DNA of 64,000 bases from Roseicyclus salinarum (GCF_029624655.1 NZ_JARRSA010000005.1:62001-126000), one strand, 5' to 3'. Numbered from the stretch's first letter, positions 53,133 through 64,000 are shown. The notes: a model not told the origin generated them from the letters alone. Numbers and translations are program-made.

Positions 53133-54308
53133 TTATTCGGCGGCGACGGGCCGCGAACGGGCGCGCACGGCGGCCTCCGCGGCTTCGGCAAGCGTGTCGG
53201 CGGAGATGAGCGGGAGGCCCGAGGCGCGGATGATCTCGCGACCCTCCTCCACGTTGGTGCCCGACAGGCGGACGACAACGGGCACGCCGGGGCCGACCTC
53301 GCGGAAGGCCTGCACGACGCCCCTCGCGATCCAGTCGCACCTGTTGATGCCCGCGAAGATGTTCACGAGGATCACTGACACCTCGGGGTCGCCAAGCACG
53401 GTGCGGAAGGCGGTCACCACGCGCTCGGGGCTTGCACCGCCGCCGATGTCGAGGAAGTTTGCGGGCTCTCCGCCGGCAAGGTGGATCATGTCCATCGTCG
53501 CCATGGCGAGGCCCGCGCCGTTGATGATGCAGCCGATGTCGCCGTCGAGGCCGACATAGGCGAGGCCGTTGTCGGCGGCCATCGCCTCGCGCGGGTCCTC
53601 CTGCCCGGGGTCGCGGCAGGCCGCGACCTGCGGGCGGCGGAACAGTGCGTTGGTGTCGAAGGACATCTTCGCGTCGAGCGCGACGAGGTCGCCCGCCCCC
53701 GTCACGGCGAGCGGGTTGATTTCCACCATCATCGCGTCGAGGTCGCGATAGGCGCGGTAGCAGGCCCTGAGCGTCGTCGTCATCCGGCCGATCTGTGCGC
53801 CCGTCAGCCCGAGCCGCAAGGCAAGGTCGCGCACCTCGAAGTCCAGGAGGCCCGCGGCAGGGTCAATCACCATGCGCAGCAGGCTGTCGGGATCCTCGCG
53901 TGCGAGATCCTCGATCTCCATGCCGCCTCTGGGCGAGGCCACGATCATGATGCGCTCGGATTTCCGGTCGAGGACGAAGCCGAGGTAAGTCTCCCGCGCG
54001 ATGTCCGTGGCCTCCTCGACCCAGAGGCGCTCGACGAGCTTGCCCGCGGCCCCGGTCTGCCCGGTGACGAGGGTCCGGCCAAGAAGCCGCGCCGCGGTCT
54101 CGCGGACCTCGGCTTCGGTGCGGCAGAGCTTCACGCCGCCCGCCTCGCCGCGGCCGCCGGAATGGATCTGCGCCTTGACCACGCAGGGCAGGCCCAGCTC
54201 GCGCGCGCGGCTGGCCGCCTGTTCGGGCGAGAAGGCCAGGCCGCCCTTCGGAACCGGCACGCCGAAGCCCGCGAGGATTTCCTTGGCCTGATGTTCGTGG
54301 ATGTCCAT
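53133..54308 (-). CDS. mtkA: malate-CoA ligase, beta subunit
   Basis: 391 residues. An ATP-grasp domain (1-235: [45 protein letters not shown]) and a flavodoxin-like C-terminus with [31 protein letters not shown] and [16 protein letters not shown] are present. RCDWIARG and [13 protein letters not shown] are close to Methylobacterium MtkA. It feeds malyl-CoA lyase, encoded 82 bp upstream in the operon. Confidence 0.92.
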   Translation of the reverse strand: MDIHEHQAKEILAGFGVPVPKGGLAFSPEQAASRARELGLPCVVKAQIHSGGRGEAGGVKLCRTEAEVRETAARLLGRTLVTGQTGAAGKLVERLWVEEATDIARETYLGFVLDRKSERIMIVASPRGGMEIEDLAREDPDSLLRMVIDPAAGLLDFEVRDLALRLGLTGAQIGRMTTTLRACYRAYRDLDAMMVEINPLAVTGAGDLVALDAKMSFDTNALFRRPQVAACRDPGQEDPREAMAADNGLAYVGLDGDIGCIINGAGLAMATMDMIHLAGGEPANFLDIGGGASPERVVTAFRTVLGDPEVSVILVNIFAGINRCDWIARGVVQAFREVGPGVPVVVRLSGTNVEEGREIIRASGLPLISADTLAEAAEAAVRARSRPVAAE

Positions 54309-54390
54309 GTCGGGCTCCTCCTTCCCGGTGGCCGGCGTCGCGCCGGTCGCAGTCTTCGCCCGGGCCCTCCCCGGCCGGGACGCCGGTGCT

Positions 54391-55332
54391 TCAGGCCCGC
54401 GCCGCTATGGCGCCGGCCATGTCGATCACGTTGCGCGCCATCTTCTCCGAGGCCGCGTCGATCATCCTGCCGTCGAGACTGGCCGCGCCCCGTCCGTCGG
54501 CCTCGGCCTTCCTCAACTCCTCGATGATGCGCTCGGCGCGCGACACCTCGGCCTCGGGAGGGCTGAACACCGCGTTGGCCAGCGCGATCTGGCTGGGATG
54601 GATCGCCCATTTGCCCTCGCATCCGAGGGCGGCGGCGCGGCGCGCGGCGGCCTTGTAGCCTTCGGGGTCCGAAAAGTCGCCGAAGGGCCCGTCCACGGCG
54701 CGCAGGCCGTAGGCGCGGCAGGCGATGACCAAGCGCGTGATCGCGGCGTGCCACTGATCGCCCGGATAGTCCGGGTTGAGGCCGCCGATGTTGACCGTGC
54801 GCGCCCGCATCGAGGCCGCGTAGTCCGCCACGCCGAAATGCAGGCACTCCAGCCTGCCGCCGAACCGCGCGATCGCCTCGACGTTGGCCATGCCCAGCGC
54901 CGTCTCGATCAGCGCCTCGATGCCCACGCGGGTCCGCACGCCGGTGCCGTGTTCGATCTGGTTGACGAGGGCCTCGACCATGTAGAGATCTGCGGGCACG
55001 CCGACCTTCGGCACGAGCAGCGTATGCACCCGGTCGCCCGCCTGCTCCATGATGTCGACCACGTCGCGGTACATGTAATGCGTGTCGAGCCCGTTGATCC
55101 GGACGGACACGGTCTTGCCCTTCGCGGCCCAGTCGATGTCGTTCAAGGCCTGCACCGCGTTCCTGCGGGCCTGCTCCTTCTCGGGCGGGGCGACGGCGTC
55201 CTCGAGGTCGAGGAACACGACGTCTGCGGCGCTGTCGGCGGCCTTGTCGATCATGGCGGGGTTCAAGGCGGGAACGGCCAGTTCGGAACGATGGAGCCGC
55301 TGCCGCCGAAGCGGGTGAAGCGTGTGGGACAT
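54391..55332 (-). CDS. mcl: malyl-CoA lyase (CitE family)
   Basis: A 313-residue TIM barrel that splits malyl-CoA into acetyl-CoA and glyoxylate. [25 protein letters not shown] (Mg Glu/Asp), [49 protein letters not shown] and [11 protein letters not shown] align in order with the serine-cycle enzyme of Methylobacterium. Methylmalyl- or citramalyl-CoA may also be used. It starts 31 bp after sgaA. Confidence 0.93.
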   Translation of the reverse strand: MSHTLHPLRRQRLHRSELAVPALNPAMIDKAADSAADVVFLDLEDAVAPPEKEQARRNAVQALNDIDWAAKGKTVSVRINGLDTHYMYRDVVDIMEQAGDRVHTLLVPKVGVPADLYMVEALVNQIEHGTGVRTRVGIEALIETALGMANVEAIARFGGRLECLHFGVADYAASMRARTVNIGGLNPDYPGDQWHAAITRLVIACRAYGLRAVDGPFGDFSDPEGYKAAARRAAALGCEGKWAIHPSQIALANAVFSPPEAEVSRAERIIEELRKAEADGRGAASLDGRMIDAASEKMARNVIDMAGAIAARA

Positions 55333-55363
55333 TGCGCGGGATCTCCTCGTGATGTGCGGGAGG

Positions 55364-56566
55364 TTATTCGGCGGCGACCCGCAGCGCGGGGTTCGCCACG
55401 GCGGAGCCGGTGAAATGCCGTTGGGCGGCCGCGACGCCCGCGCCGAACTGGATCCGGGCGCCCGCCCGCACCAGAGCCATCTCGGCGACGGAGAGCGCGG
55501 TCAGCGCCATCCCCTCGTTGAAGTCGCCGATGTGCCCGATGCGGAACACGCGGCCCTGAAGCCGCGCCAGCCCCGAACCGAAGCTCGTGTTCATCTCCTC
55601 GTAGGCGATGCGCAGGACGTCGCGGGCATCGACCTGCGCCGGCGTGCGGATCGCCGACACGGTGTCGGACCAGAGCGAGGGATGCTCGGCCACAAGGTCC
55701 AGCCCCCAGGCATGGACGCCGCGGCGGATGCCTTCGGCCAGCCGCGCGTGACGGGCCACGACCTCGTCCAGCCCCTCGCGGAAGATCCTGTCGAGCGCGG
55801 CCCGCAGTCCGCGCAGAAGCGGCGTGGGCGGCGTGTAGGGGAAGTAGCCGTCGGCGTTCATCTTCGCCATGTCCGCGAACTCGAAATAGGCGCGGCGCAT
55901 GGTCGAGGCCTTCGCGGCCTCCAGCGCCTTCGGGCTTACGCCGAGAATGCCAAGGCCCGCGGGGCACATCAGGCCCTTCTGGCTGCCGGTGACCGCCAGA
56001 TCGACGCCCCACTCGTCCATGCGGAAGTCGATCGAGGCGATGGAACTGACGCCGTCCACGAACAGGAGCGCGTCGTGGAAACATGCGTCGAGCGCGCGGC
56101 GCACGGCGGCGATGTCCGAGGTCACGCCGGTCGCGGTCTCGTTGTGGGTGACGAAGACGGCCTTGATCTCGTCGGCCTTGTCCGCGCCGAGGCGACGCTC
56201 GAACTCGGCCACGGGCACGCCCGCGCCCCAGGCCACGTCGATCACCTCGACGTCGAGGCCGAGACGCTCGGCCATCTCGACCCAGAGCGTCGAGAACTGG
56301 CCGAAACGGGCCATCAGGACCTTGTCGCCGGGGTTGAGCGTGTTGGTGATCGCGGCCTCCCACGCGGCGGTGCCCGAGCCGGGAAAGATGAAGACCTCGC
56401 CCGCGCGGGTGCGCATCACGCGCTTGAGGTCAGCAAAGAGGCCCAGCGCCAGCTCGCCGAAATCGGGCGCGCGCATATCCTCCAGGGGCACGTTCATGGC
56501 GCGCCGCACTTCGTCGGGGACGTTCGTCGGGCCTGGAATGAACAGGTGCGTATGGCCGGTCTTCAT
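55364..56566 (-). CDS. sgaA: serine-glyoxylate aminotransferase
   Basis: A 400-residue class V PLP aminotransferase that turns glyoxylate plus serine into glycine and hydroxypyruvate. PLP-Lys197 is in VTGSQKGLMCP. HLFIPGPTNVPDEVRRAMNVPLEDMRAPDFGEL and the glyoxylate-site EEMNTSFGSGL are typical of SgaA. The BHA-cycle aspartate-glyoxylate aminotransferase is a close relative and a possible alternative, but no bhcBCD genes are near. First gene of the operon, divergent from the regulator. Confidence 0.9.
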   Translation of the reverse strand: MKTGHTHLFIPGPTNVPDEVRRAMNVPLEDMRAPDFGELALGLFADLKRVMRTRAGEVFIFPGSGTAAWEAAITNTLNPGDKVLMARFGQFSTLWVEMAERLGLDVEVIDVAWGAGVPVAEFERRLGADKADEIKAVFVTHNETATGVTSDIAAVRRALDACFHDALLFVDGVSSIASIDFRMDEWGVDLAVTGSQKGLMCPAGLGILGVSPKALEAAKASTMRRAYFEFADMAKMNADGYFPYTPPTPLLRGLRAALDRIFREGLDEVVARHARLAEGIRRGVHAWGLDLVAEHPSLWSDTVSAIRTPAQVDARDVLRIAYEEMNTSFGSGLARLQGRVFRIGHIGDFNEGMALTALSVAEMALVRAGARIQFGAGVAAAQRHFTGSAVANPALRVAAE

Positions 56567-56660
56567 GGTCGCGTCTCCCTTCCTCGTCTCGGGGTCGCCC
56601 CAACCATGCGCAGGCGCGCCGGATTCGAGAAACGCTTCCGGGTCCTGCTGTGAATGCGAG

Positions 56661-56696
56661 AATTTACATGCTATAGAATCCGTGAATTTGTAAATT
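56661..56696. promoter_or_regulatory. probable ScfR/RamB-type operator
   Basis: AATTTACA (56661-56668) and TGTAAATT (56689-56696) form a perfect 8-bp inverted repeat, centres about 28 bp apart. The second half extends to AATTTGTAAATT, itself almost palindromic. The A+T-rich patch lies between sgaA and the divergent regulator. Related regulators bind TTTGCAAA-like sites. Confidence 0.55.
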
Positions 56697-56713
56697 TTTC
56701 TGGATACAACCGT

Positions 56714-58120
56714 ATGCTGAAAACGTTCATCGGACCCCGGCTGCGCCGCCTCAGGCTGGAACAGGGACAGACGCAGGCGCAGATGGGTCGCGCGCTCGGC
56801 ATCTCCACCTCCTACGTCAACCTGCTCGAGAAGAACGAGCGCAGCGTCTCGGTGCCGGTGCTCCTGAAGCTGTTCGAGGTCTACGGCGTCGACTGGCGCG
56901 ACATCGCCGAGGACGACGACACCGCGGTGCTCGCCGACCTGCGCGCGGCGCTTCAGGACGACCTTTTCGACGGCCATCGCCCCGACCTGCCACAGCTCCG
57001 CGCGGCCCAGATCCACAGCCCCGACCTCGTGGCCGCTTTCCTCAAGCTGCAGCGGGCGTGGCTGGCGGCGACGGACCAGCTGATGACGCTGGCTTCCAGC
57101 GGCGAGGGCGACGGCACCTTCCTGACCACCTCGCCCGAGGCGGCGGTGCACAACTTCTTCCGCCGCCACCACAACCATTTCGACGTGCTGGAGGCGGCGG
57201 CCGAGGCCTTCTGGGAGGGCCGCAGCGTCGCCCCCGACGACGTCTACGCCGAGGCCAAGGGGGTGCTTCGCGACCGGCTCGGCCTGCGCGTCAGGCTGGC
57301 TCAGGTGGACGAGATGGCCGGCACGCTGCGCGAGTACGACGAAGCGCGGCGCGAAGTGCTGCTTTCAGAGGCGCTCGATCATCCCAACCGCGTGTTCCAG
57401 CTGGTCCACGTCGCGGGCCTCGTGGAGCTGAGCGGCCTTCTCGACGAGCTTCTGGCGCAGTCGGGGATCACCGACGCACACGGCCTCGCCCGCTGCCGGG
57501 TGGAGCTTGCCAACTACTTCGCGGCTGCCGTGCTGATGCCCTACGGCCCCTACCTCGCCGAGGCGCTGGCCTCGAGATACGATTTCGACCACCTCGCCAC
57601 CCGCTTCGGGGTCAGCTTCGAACAGGCCTGCCACCGCGCGACGACGCTGCAGCGCTCGGGCGCGCAGGGGGTGCCGTTCTTCTTCCTGCGCATCGACAAG
57701 GCCGGAAACGTCACCAAGCGTTTCAATGCGACCGACTTCCACCTCGCCGAATATGGCGGCGCCTGCCCGCGGCTGGACGTGCACACCTCGTTCCGGATGC
57801 CGGGGCGCATCGTGCCGCAATTCGTGGAAATGCCCGATGCCAGCCAGTTCTTCGTCTTTGCGCGCACGGTGGACCGCCCCAGCGTCACGCGCCACGCGCA
57901 GGACGTGCGGCTGGCGGTCGCCATGGGCTGTTCGGTCGAGCAGATCGGCCGCATCGCCTACGCGGGCGATCTCGGCGCGAGCCCCGCCCACCCCACGCCC
58001 ATCGGCATCAACTGCCGCATCTGCCCGCGCGCCAACTGCGAGCAGCGCGCGCACAACGCGCTGGTGCTGTCGGAACCTCTGGACGAACGCCGCAGGGGCG
58101 CAACACGCTACGCGAGTTGA
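56714..58120 (+). CDS. XRE-family short-chain fatty-acid-type regulator (ScfR/RamB-like)
   Basis: 468 residues. An N-terminal HTH_3 (8-62) contains GRALGISTSYVNLLEKNERSV. A central IrrE/ImmA-like region (about 190-330) lacks a clear HExxH, and a C-terminal DUF2083 domain has a Cys cluster, INCRICPRANCEQRA (about 435-450). Same architecture as RamB, PccR and MccR, which control acetyl-, propionyl- or methylcitrate metabolism in response to acyl-CoA intermediates. Being divergent from sgaA with a shared palindrome, it most likely controls that operon. Confidence 0.88.
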   Translation: MLKTFIGPRLRRLRLEQGQTQAQMGRALGISTSYVNLLEKNERSVSVPVLLKLFEVYGVDWRDIAEDDDTAVLADLRAALQDDLFDGHRPDLPQLRAAQIHSPDLVAAFLKLQRAWLAATDQLMTLASSGEGDGTFLTTSPEAAVHNFFRRHHNHFDVLEAAAEAFWEGRSVAPDDVYAEAKGVLRDRLGLRVRLAQVDEMAGTLREYDEARREVLLSEALDHPNRVFQLVHVAGLVELSGLLDELLAQSGITDAHGLARCRVELANYFAAAVLMPYGPYLAEALASRYDFDHLATRFGVSFEQACHRATTLQRSGAQGVPFFFLRIDKAGNVTKRFNATDFHLAEYGGACPRLDVHTSFRMPGRIVPQFVEMPDASQFFVFARTVDRPSVTRHAQDVRLAVAMGCSVEQIGRIAYAGDLGASPAHPTPIGINCRICPRANCEQRAHNALVLSEPLDERRRGATRYAS

Positions 58121-58237
58121 CGCCCGCGGACGTCACGTCGCGGGGAAACGGCTTTTCTCGCCGGTCCTTTCGGCATACACCCCCGCCAAACCGAGACACC
58201 AGGGCCGGCGACGCCGGCCGTGCAGGCGATGGCGGCG

Positions 58238-59053
58238 ATGACCAGCGGACAGACCGAACAGCGAGATGACGCGGCCCCGTCCGAGGCCGCCCCGCGTTTC
58301 GCGATCGTGATCCCCATGCTGAACGAGGGCGAGACGGCCGCCGAGCTTCTCGAGGCCTGCCGCAGCGCCGCCGCGCCGCTGGGGCCGTTCGAGATCTGCG
58401 TGACCGACGACGGTTCGACCGACAACACCGCCGCGGCGTTGCGCGGCTTCGCGGCCGCCCACCCCGACCTGCCGATGACGATCGTCACCCATGCCCGCCC
58501 CGCGGGACAGTCCGCCGCGGTTCACGACGCCGTCCGCGCGGCGCGCGCGCCGCTCGTCTGCACGCTGGACGGCGACGGCCAGAACCCTCCCGAGGACGTG
58601 CCGAACGTGCTTGCGCCGCTTCTGGCGCCCGGCAGCTCGGGGCGGCTGGGCCTCGTGGCGGGCCAGCGCAAGCGGCGCAACGACCCCGCCGCCAAGCGCA
58701 TCGCCTCGCGCGCGGCCAACAAGCTTCGCGGCTGGATGCTGAACGACGGCACCCGCGACACCGGATGCGGGCTCAAGGCGTTCCGGCGCGACGCCTATCT
58801 CGCGCTTCCCTACTTCAACCACATGCACCGGTTCCTGCCCGCGCTGTTCCAGCGCGACGGCTGGGAGGTGGCCCATGTGGACGTCTCGCACCGCCCGCGC
58901 ACGGCGGGCCAATCGAAATACACCAATCTCGGCCGGGCCATCGTGGGCTTCAGCGACCTTCTGGGGGTCGCCTGGCTGATCCGCCGGCGGCGCGCGCTCG
59001 GCCCCGGCGACATCACGATCGACGCCAGCGGCGGCGCGGAAAGGCAGCCATGA
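58238..59053 (+). CDS. DPM-like polyprenyl-phosphate glycosyltransferase
   Basis: 271 residues of a GT2 GT-A enzyme: FAIVIPMLNEGETAAELLEAC, VTDDGSTDNTAA, and the DxD-type LDGDGQNPPEDV. CGLKAFRRDAYLALPYF and HRPRTAGQSKYTN match dolichyl-phosphate mannosyltransferase/ArnC-type enzymes. No C-terminal membrane helices are present. It likely charges undecaprenyl phosphate with a sugar for the ArnT-like gene two positions on. The start (GTG 58220, ATG 58229 or 58238) is uncertain. It ends in an ATGA overlap. Confidence 0.87.
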   Translation: MTSGQTEQRDDAAPSEAAPRFAIVIPMLNEGETAAELLEACRSAAAPLGPFEICVTDDGSTDNTAAALRGFAAAHPDLPMTIVTHARPAGQSAAVHDAVRAARAPLVCTLDGDGQNPPEDVPNVLAPLLAPGSSGRLGLVAGQRKRRNDPAAKRIASRAANKLRGWMLNDGTRDTGCGLKAFRRDAYLALPYFNHMHRFLPALFQRDGWEVAHVDVSHRPRTAGQSKYTNLGRAIVGFSDLLGVAWLIRRRRALGPGDITIDASGGAERQP

Positions 59054-59421
59054 CCGAAGCAATCTTCGCCTTCCTCCGGATCGAGAGCTGGGTCGAGTTC
59101 TGGTGGGTCGTCCTCGGGCTGACCGCGCAAGTGGCCTTCTCGATGCGCTTCATCATCCAGTGGATCGCCTCGGAACGCGCGGGCCGCTCCTATGTGCCGG
59201 TGGCGTTCTGGTATCTCTCCATCCTGGGCGGCGGAATGCTTCTGTCCTATGCGATCTACCGCGAGGACGTGGTCTTCATCCTCGGACAGTCGATGGGCCT
59301 GATCGTCTACACGCGCAATCTCGTGCTGATCCGCAAGTCCAGACATGCCGACCGCCTCGCCGCCGAGGCGGAGGCCGCGGAAGCCGACGCCGTGCACCGT
59401 CCGGGCCCCGCCGCGGAATAG
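59050..59421 (+). CDS. LAB_N (lipid-A-disaccharide-synthase N-terminal) membrane protein
   Basis: 123 residues with three hydrophobic helices: WWVVLGLTAQVAFSMRFIIQW, VAFWYLSILGGGMLLSYAIY and VVFILGQSMGLIVYTRN. A charged, Ala/Glu-rich cytosolic tail follows. This is the free-standing LAB_N family, related to EamA-like small transporters. Sandwiched between a DPM-like and an ArnT-like transferase, it may flip or hold the polyprenyl-phosphate sugar. It overlaps the previous gene by 4 bp. Confidence 0.85.
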   Translation: MTEAIFAFLRIESWVEFWWVVLGLTAQVAFSMRFIIQWIASERAGRSYVPVAFWYLSILGGGMLLSYAIYREDVVFILGQSMGLIVYTRNLVLIRKSRHADRLAAEAEAAEADAVHRPGPAAE

Positions 59422-59428
59422 CCGCCCC

Positions 59429-61105
59429 ATGACCGAGGCCCCCTCCGCGTCCGGCCCCAAGCGGCGGAGCCTGGCCTCGCGCCTCGCGCCGCTCTGGGTC
59501 CTCGTGCTGGCGCTGGTCAGCTTCTCCGTCGGCCTGTCCGAGCTTCCTGTGCAGGACCGCGACGAGGCGCGTTACGCGCAGGCAAGCCGCCAGATGGCCG
59601 AGACGGGCGACTGGGTCGACATCCGCTTTCAGGATGCCGCCCGCCATGTGAAGCCAGTGGGCGTCTACTGGATGCAGGCGGCGGTGCTGGAGCTGACCGG
59701 CACGACGGGCACCGACCGGATCTGGGTGCACCGCCTGCCCTCCTACCTCATGGGCGCGCTGACAGCGCTTGCCCTGGTCTGGGCCGGAACGCCGCTCGTG
59801 GGGCGGCGCGCGGCCGTTCTGGCGGGCGTGATGCTGGCCACGGTCTACATGCTGTCGGCCGAGGCGCGCACGGCCAAGACGGACGCGACCCTGCTGCTGG
59901 CGATCGTGCTGGCGATGGGCGTGATGGCGCGCGCGTGGCTCGGACAGGTGAAGGGGCCGGGCGTTCCGGCGATCTTCTGGTCCGCACTCGCCGCGGGGCT
60001 TCTGGTGAAGGGGCCGGTCATCCTGCTGCCCGTCCTCACCGCCGCGGCGTGGGTTTCGATCAAGGCGCGGGGCGTGGGCTGGGCGGCGCGTCTGCGGCCC
60101 CTGCCCGGCCTCGCGTGGATGCTCTTGCTGACGCTGCCTTGGTTCGTTGCCATCATGCTGCGAACGGACGGCGCGTTCCTTACCGCCTCGATCGGCGGCG
60201 ACATGGCCGAGAAGCTCGCCGCCACGGGCGAGCACAGCGGGATGCCCCCCGGCCTCTACCTCGCCTTCGTCTGGGTGACGTTCTGGCCCTGGACGCTCCT
60301 GCTTCCGCTTGCCGTCGTGACGGGCTGGCGCCTGCGCCGCAGCGACGAGGGGGCGTTCCTTCTGGGCTGGATCGTGCCCACGTGGATCGTGTTCGAGGCG
60401 GTGTGGACCAAGCTCATCCACTACACCCTTCCGGTCTATCCCGCGCTTCTGCTGCTGGCCGCCATCCCGCTGGCCGCGATGCTCGACGGAACGGCGCGGT
60501 TCCGCGGCTGGGCGGCGCATGTCGGCGCGGCGGGCTTCGCGCTGGGGACGGTCGCCTTCGCCGTCGTCGCCATCGGCGCGCCGATCGCCTTCGGCGACGG
60601 CCTTGCCGTCTGGCCGACGCTCGGCGGCGTCGCGCTGGCGGCGCTGGCGCTATACGGAACGGTGGCCTTCTACCGCGACGAGGCAGCGCGCGGCACTGCG
60701 GCGCTGGCCCTGGCGGGGATCGTCATGGCGTGGACCCTGACCGCCGCGAGCCTTCCCGCCGCGCGGGAATTCTGGGTGACGCCGCGCCTCGCGCAGGCGA
60801 TGGAGCGGCTCTCGTGCCTGAGCCCGCCGCCCGCCATCGCAGGGTTCAGCGAACCGAGCCTCGTGTTCCGCTTCGGCACCGACACCCTGCTCACGACCGG
60901 CGCGGGCGCGCTGGCTTGGCTTGCCGAAGCGCCCGGCCGCGCGGCCTGGATCGCGCCCGGCGAGCTGCCCGAGGGCATGAGCGCGCCGGAGGGCGTGCCG
61001 GACCTGACCGAGATCAGCGGCACCAACTACACCAATGGCCGGTCCCTGACCCTGCGCCTTTTCGTGTCGCCGGGCGTCCCGGCCGCGGACACGCCCTGCG
61101 GCTGA
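59429..61105 (+). CDS. ArnT-like GT-C glycosyltransferase
   Basis: A 558-residue inner-membrane GT-C enzyme with about eleven to thirteen helices. The ArnT/PMT-type catalytic periplasmic loop reads LPVQDRDEARYAQASRQM (Asp-Glu near residues 45-46), followed by AARHVKPVGVYWMQ. A periplasmic C-terminal domain (about 440-558) closes it. It should move a sugar from polyprenyl phosphate onto lipid A or another envelope acceptor. Third gene of the operon, 7 bp after LAB_N, and ended by a terminator. Confidence 0.88.
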   Translation: MTEAPSASGPKRRSLASRLAPLWVLVLALVSFSVGLSELPVQDRDEARYAQASRQMAETGDWVDIRFQDAARHVKPVGVYWMQAAVLELTGTTGTDRIWVHRLPSYLMGALTALALVWAGTPLVGRRAAVLAGVMLATVYMLSAEARTAKTDATLLLAIVLAMGVMARAWLGQVKGPGVPAIFWSALAAGLLVKGPVILLPVLTAAAWVSIKARGVGWAARLRPLPGLAWMLLLTLPWFVAIMLRTDGAFLTASIGGDMAEKLAATGEHSGMPPGLYLAFVWVTFWPWTLLLPLAVVTGWRLRRSDEGAFLLGWIVPTWIVFEAVWTKLIHYTLPVYPALLLLAAIPLAAMLDGTARFRGWAAHVGAAGFALGTVAFAVVAIGAPIAFGDGLAVWPTLGGVALAALALYGTVAFYRDEAARGTAALALAGIVMAWTLTAASLPAAREFWVTPRLAQAMERLSCLSPPPAIAGFSEPSLVFRFGTDTLLTTGAGALAWLAEAPGRAAWIAPGELPEGMSAPEGVPDLTEISGTNYTNGRSLTLRLFVSPGVPAADTPCG

Positions 61106-61160
61106 CGCCTCCCCCAATGAGGAACGGCCCGAGGTCACCCCCGCGCCGTCCGTCTTGCGG

Positions 61161-61201
61161 GTCCGGCCACCGCCGTGGAGCGGTCGGCCGGACGTCGTTT
61201 T
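61161..61201 (+). terminator. terminator of the glycosyltransferase operon
   Basis: GTCCGGCC (61161-61168) pairs with GGCCGGAC (61186-61193). An inner CCGC/GCGG stem extends it, and TTTT follows at 61198-61201. It lies between the convergent ArnT-like gene and katG. Confidence 0.6.
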
Positions 61202-61210
61202 GCATGACGC

Positions 61211-63481
<2,271 letters not shown>

Positions 63482-63513
63482 TTACCATTCCCAACCAATC
63501 AGTAAAAGTTGAT

Positions 63514-63533
63514 TTATCTAATTGTCATGATAA
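63514..63533. promoter_or_regulatory. candidate OxyR site between katG and oxyR
   Basis: TTATC (63514-63518) and GATAA (63529-63533) form an inverted repeat spaced 10 bp apart in an A+T-rich stretch next to the regulator start. LysR-type tetramers bind such dyads; the fit to a formal OxyR consensus is loose. Confidence 0.4.
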
Positions 63534-63542
63534 GTATTCCTT

Positions 63543-64000
63543 ATGCTGAACGTCACCCTCAAACAGATGCGCTATTTCGATGCGCTCGCCCGCCAGGGGC
63601 ACTTCGGGCGCGCGGCGGATGCCTGCGCCATAACGCAGCCCGCGCTGTCCATGCAGATCCGCGACATGGAACGCGAGCTGGGAACGCCCCTGTTCGAGCG
63701 CGGCTCGCGCACCGTGACGCTGACGGGTTTCGGCGAGGAGGTTCTTCACCGCGTGCGCGACGTGCTGCGGACGGTGAACGAGGTCGAGGACATGGCGCGG
63801 GCCGCCCGCGACAGGCTTGCCGGGCGCATCCGCATCGGCGTGATCCCGACCGTCGCCCCCTACCTGCTGCCGCGCATCGTGGGTGAGCTGACCGCGCGGC
63901 ATCCCGGCCTCGACCTGCAGCTGCGCGAGACGGTGACGCCGCGCCTTCTGTCCGAACTGGCCGACGGCAACCTCGACACCGCGATCGTCGCCCTGCCTGT
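63543..64000 (+). CDS. oxyR: LysR-family hydrogen-peroxide regulator OxyR (5' part)
   Basis: The first 152 residues of a LysR regulator, running off the right edge. An N-terminal winged HTH (LKQMRYFDALARQGHFGRAADACAITQPALSMQIRDMERELGTPLFER, in pieces) is followed by the linker helix and the start of the effector domain with IRIGVIPTVAPYLLPRIV. The peroxide-sensing cysteines would lie beyond the window. Divergence from katG is the classical oxyR arrangement and the basis of the name. Confidence 0.85.
   Translation, partial: MLNVTLKQMRYFDALARQGHFGRAADACAITQPALSMQIRDMERELGTPLFERGSRTVTLTGFGEEVLHRVRDVLRTVNEVEDMARAARDRLAGRIRIGVIPTVAPYLLPRIVGELTARHPGLDLQLRETVTPRLLSELADGNLDTAIVALP

Noticed and set aside
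55364-56566. Beta-hydroxyaspartate-cycle gene bhcA
   Set aside because: The aminotransferase family fits, but no bhcB, bhcC or bhcD lies nearby and the neighbours are malyl-CoA enzymes, which favours sgaA.

Overview
The window is high-G+C DNA coding densely on both strands. It reads as chromosome of an alphaproteobacterium, most likely of the Rhodobacteraceae/Roseobacter group. Pointers are a DUF1127 gene followed by CCTCCTCCC-loop RNA hairpins (the CcaF1-CcsR or 'cuckoo RNA' arrangement known from Rhodobacter), a perfect CtrA box, a full-length pyruvate carboxylase, the his order B-H-A-F-E with an unrelated gene inserted, a choline/betaine locus built as choXWV against betI-betC-betB-betA, Methylobacterium-like serine-cycle genes, and katG divergent from an OxyR-type regulator. 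Nothing indicates a phage, plasmid, IS element or CRISPR array. Assignments come from reading the translations and recognising motifs; no database search was run.

Layout. 1-8.3 kb: 5' part of an Mrp/ApbC ATPase, an MFS exporter, a DUF1127 small protein with six downstream RNA hairpins, an Lrp regulator divergent from a LysE exporter, a UvrD/PcrA helicase, an FMN-dependent L-lactate dehydrogenase and two unknown genes. 8.3-14.4 kb: pyruvate carboxylase, then three tandem paralogues with a Flp-prepilin-like N-terminus and a beta-rich C-terminal domain, then tRNA-Gly. 14.7-21.1 kb: hisB, hisH, hisA, hisF, hisE, several small genes, rlmB and tRNA-Tyr. 21.1-26.2 kb: malonyl-CoA synthetase, a glycosyltransferase-like gene, clpX and clpP. 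26.3-33.5 kb: creatininase-family amidase, thioesterase, phosphotransferase and four acyl-CoA dehydrogenases including glutaryl-CoA dehydrogenase.

33.5-42 kb: choline uptake (choX, choW, choV) facing betI-betC-betB-betA across a perfect palindrome that is probably the BetI operator. The products would import choline, release it from choline-O-sulfate and oxidise it to glycine betaine. 42-45 kb: MoxR ATPase, VWA protein and membrane protein. 45.2-50 kb: phosphomannomutase, then hydantoinase-like amidohydrolase, VOC protein, hydantoin-racemase-like protein and DapA-family aldolase. 50.1-58.1 kb: a minus-strand operon sgaA-mcl-mtkA-mtkB-(MaoC hydratase)-(CaiB CoA-transferase), divergent from an ScfR/RamB-type regulator. 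It combines the glyoxylate/malyl-CoA arm of the serine cycle with genes resembling mesaconyl-CoA chemistry. 58.2-61.1 kb: a polyprenyl-phosphate-sugar operon (DPM-like GT, LAB_N protein, ArnT-like transferase). 61.2-64 kb: katG and the start of oxyR.

The most interesting signals are the six-hairpin RNA array, the pseudopilin-like triplet, the CtrA box in front of an unknown gene, the back-to-back DnaA boxes with a 34-codon ORF inside the bet operon, and the hybrid serine-cycle/C5-CoA operon.
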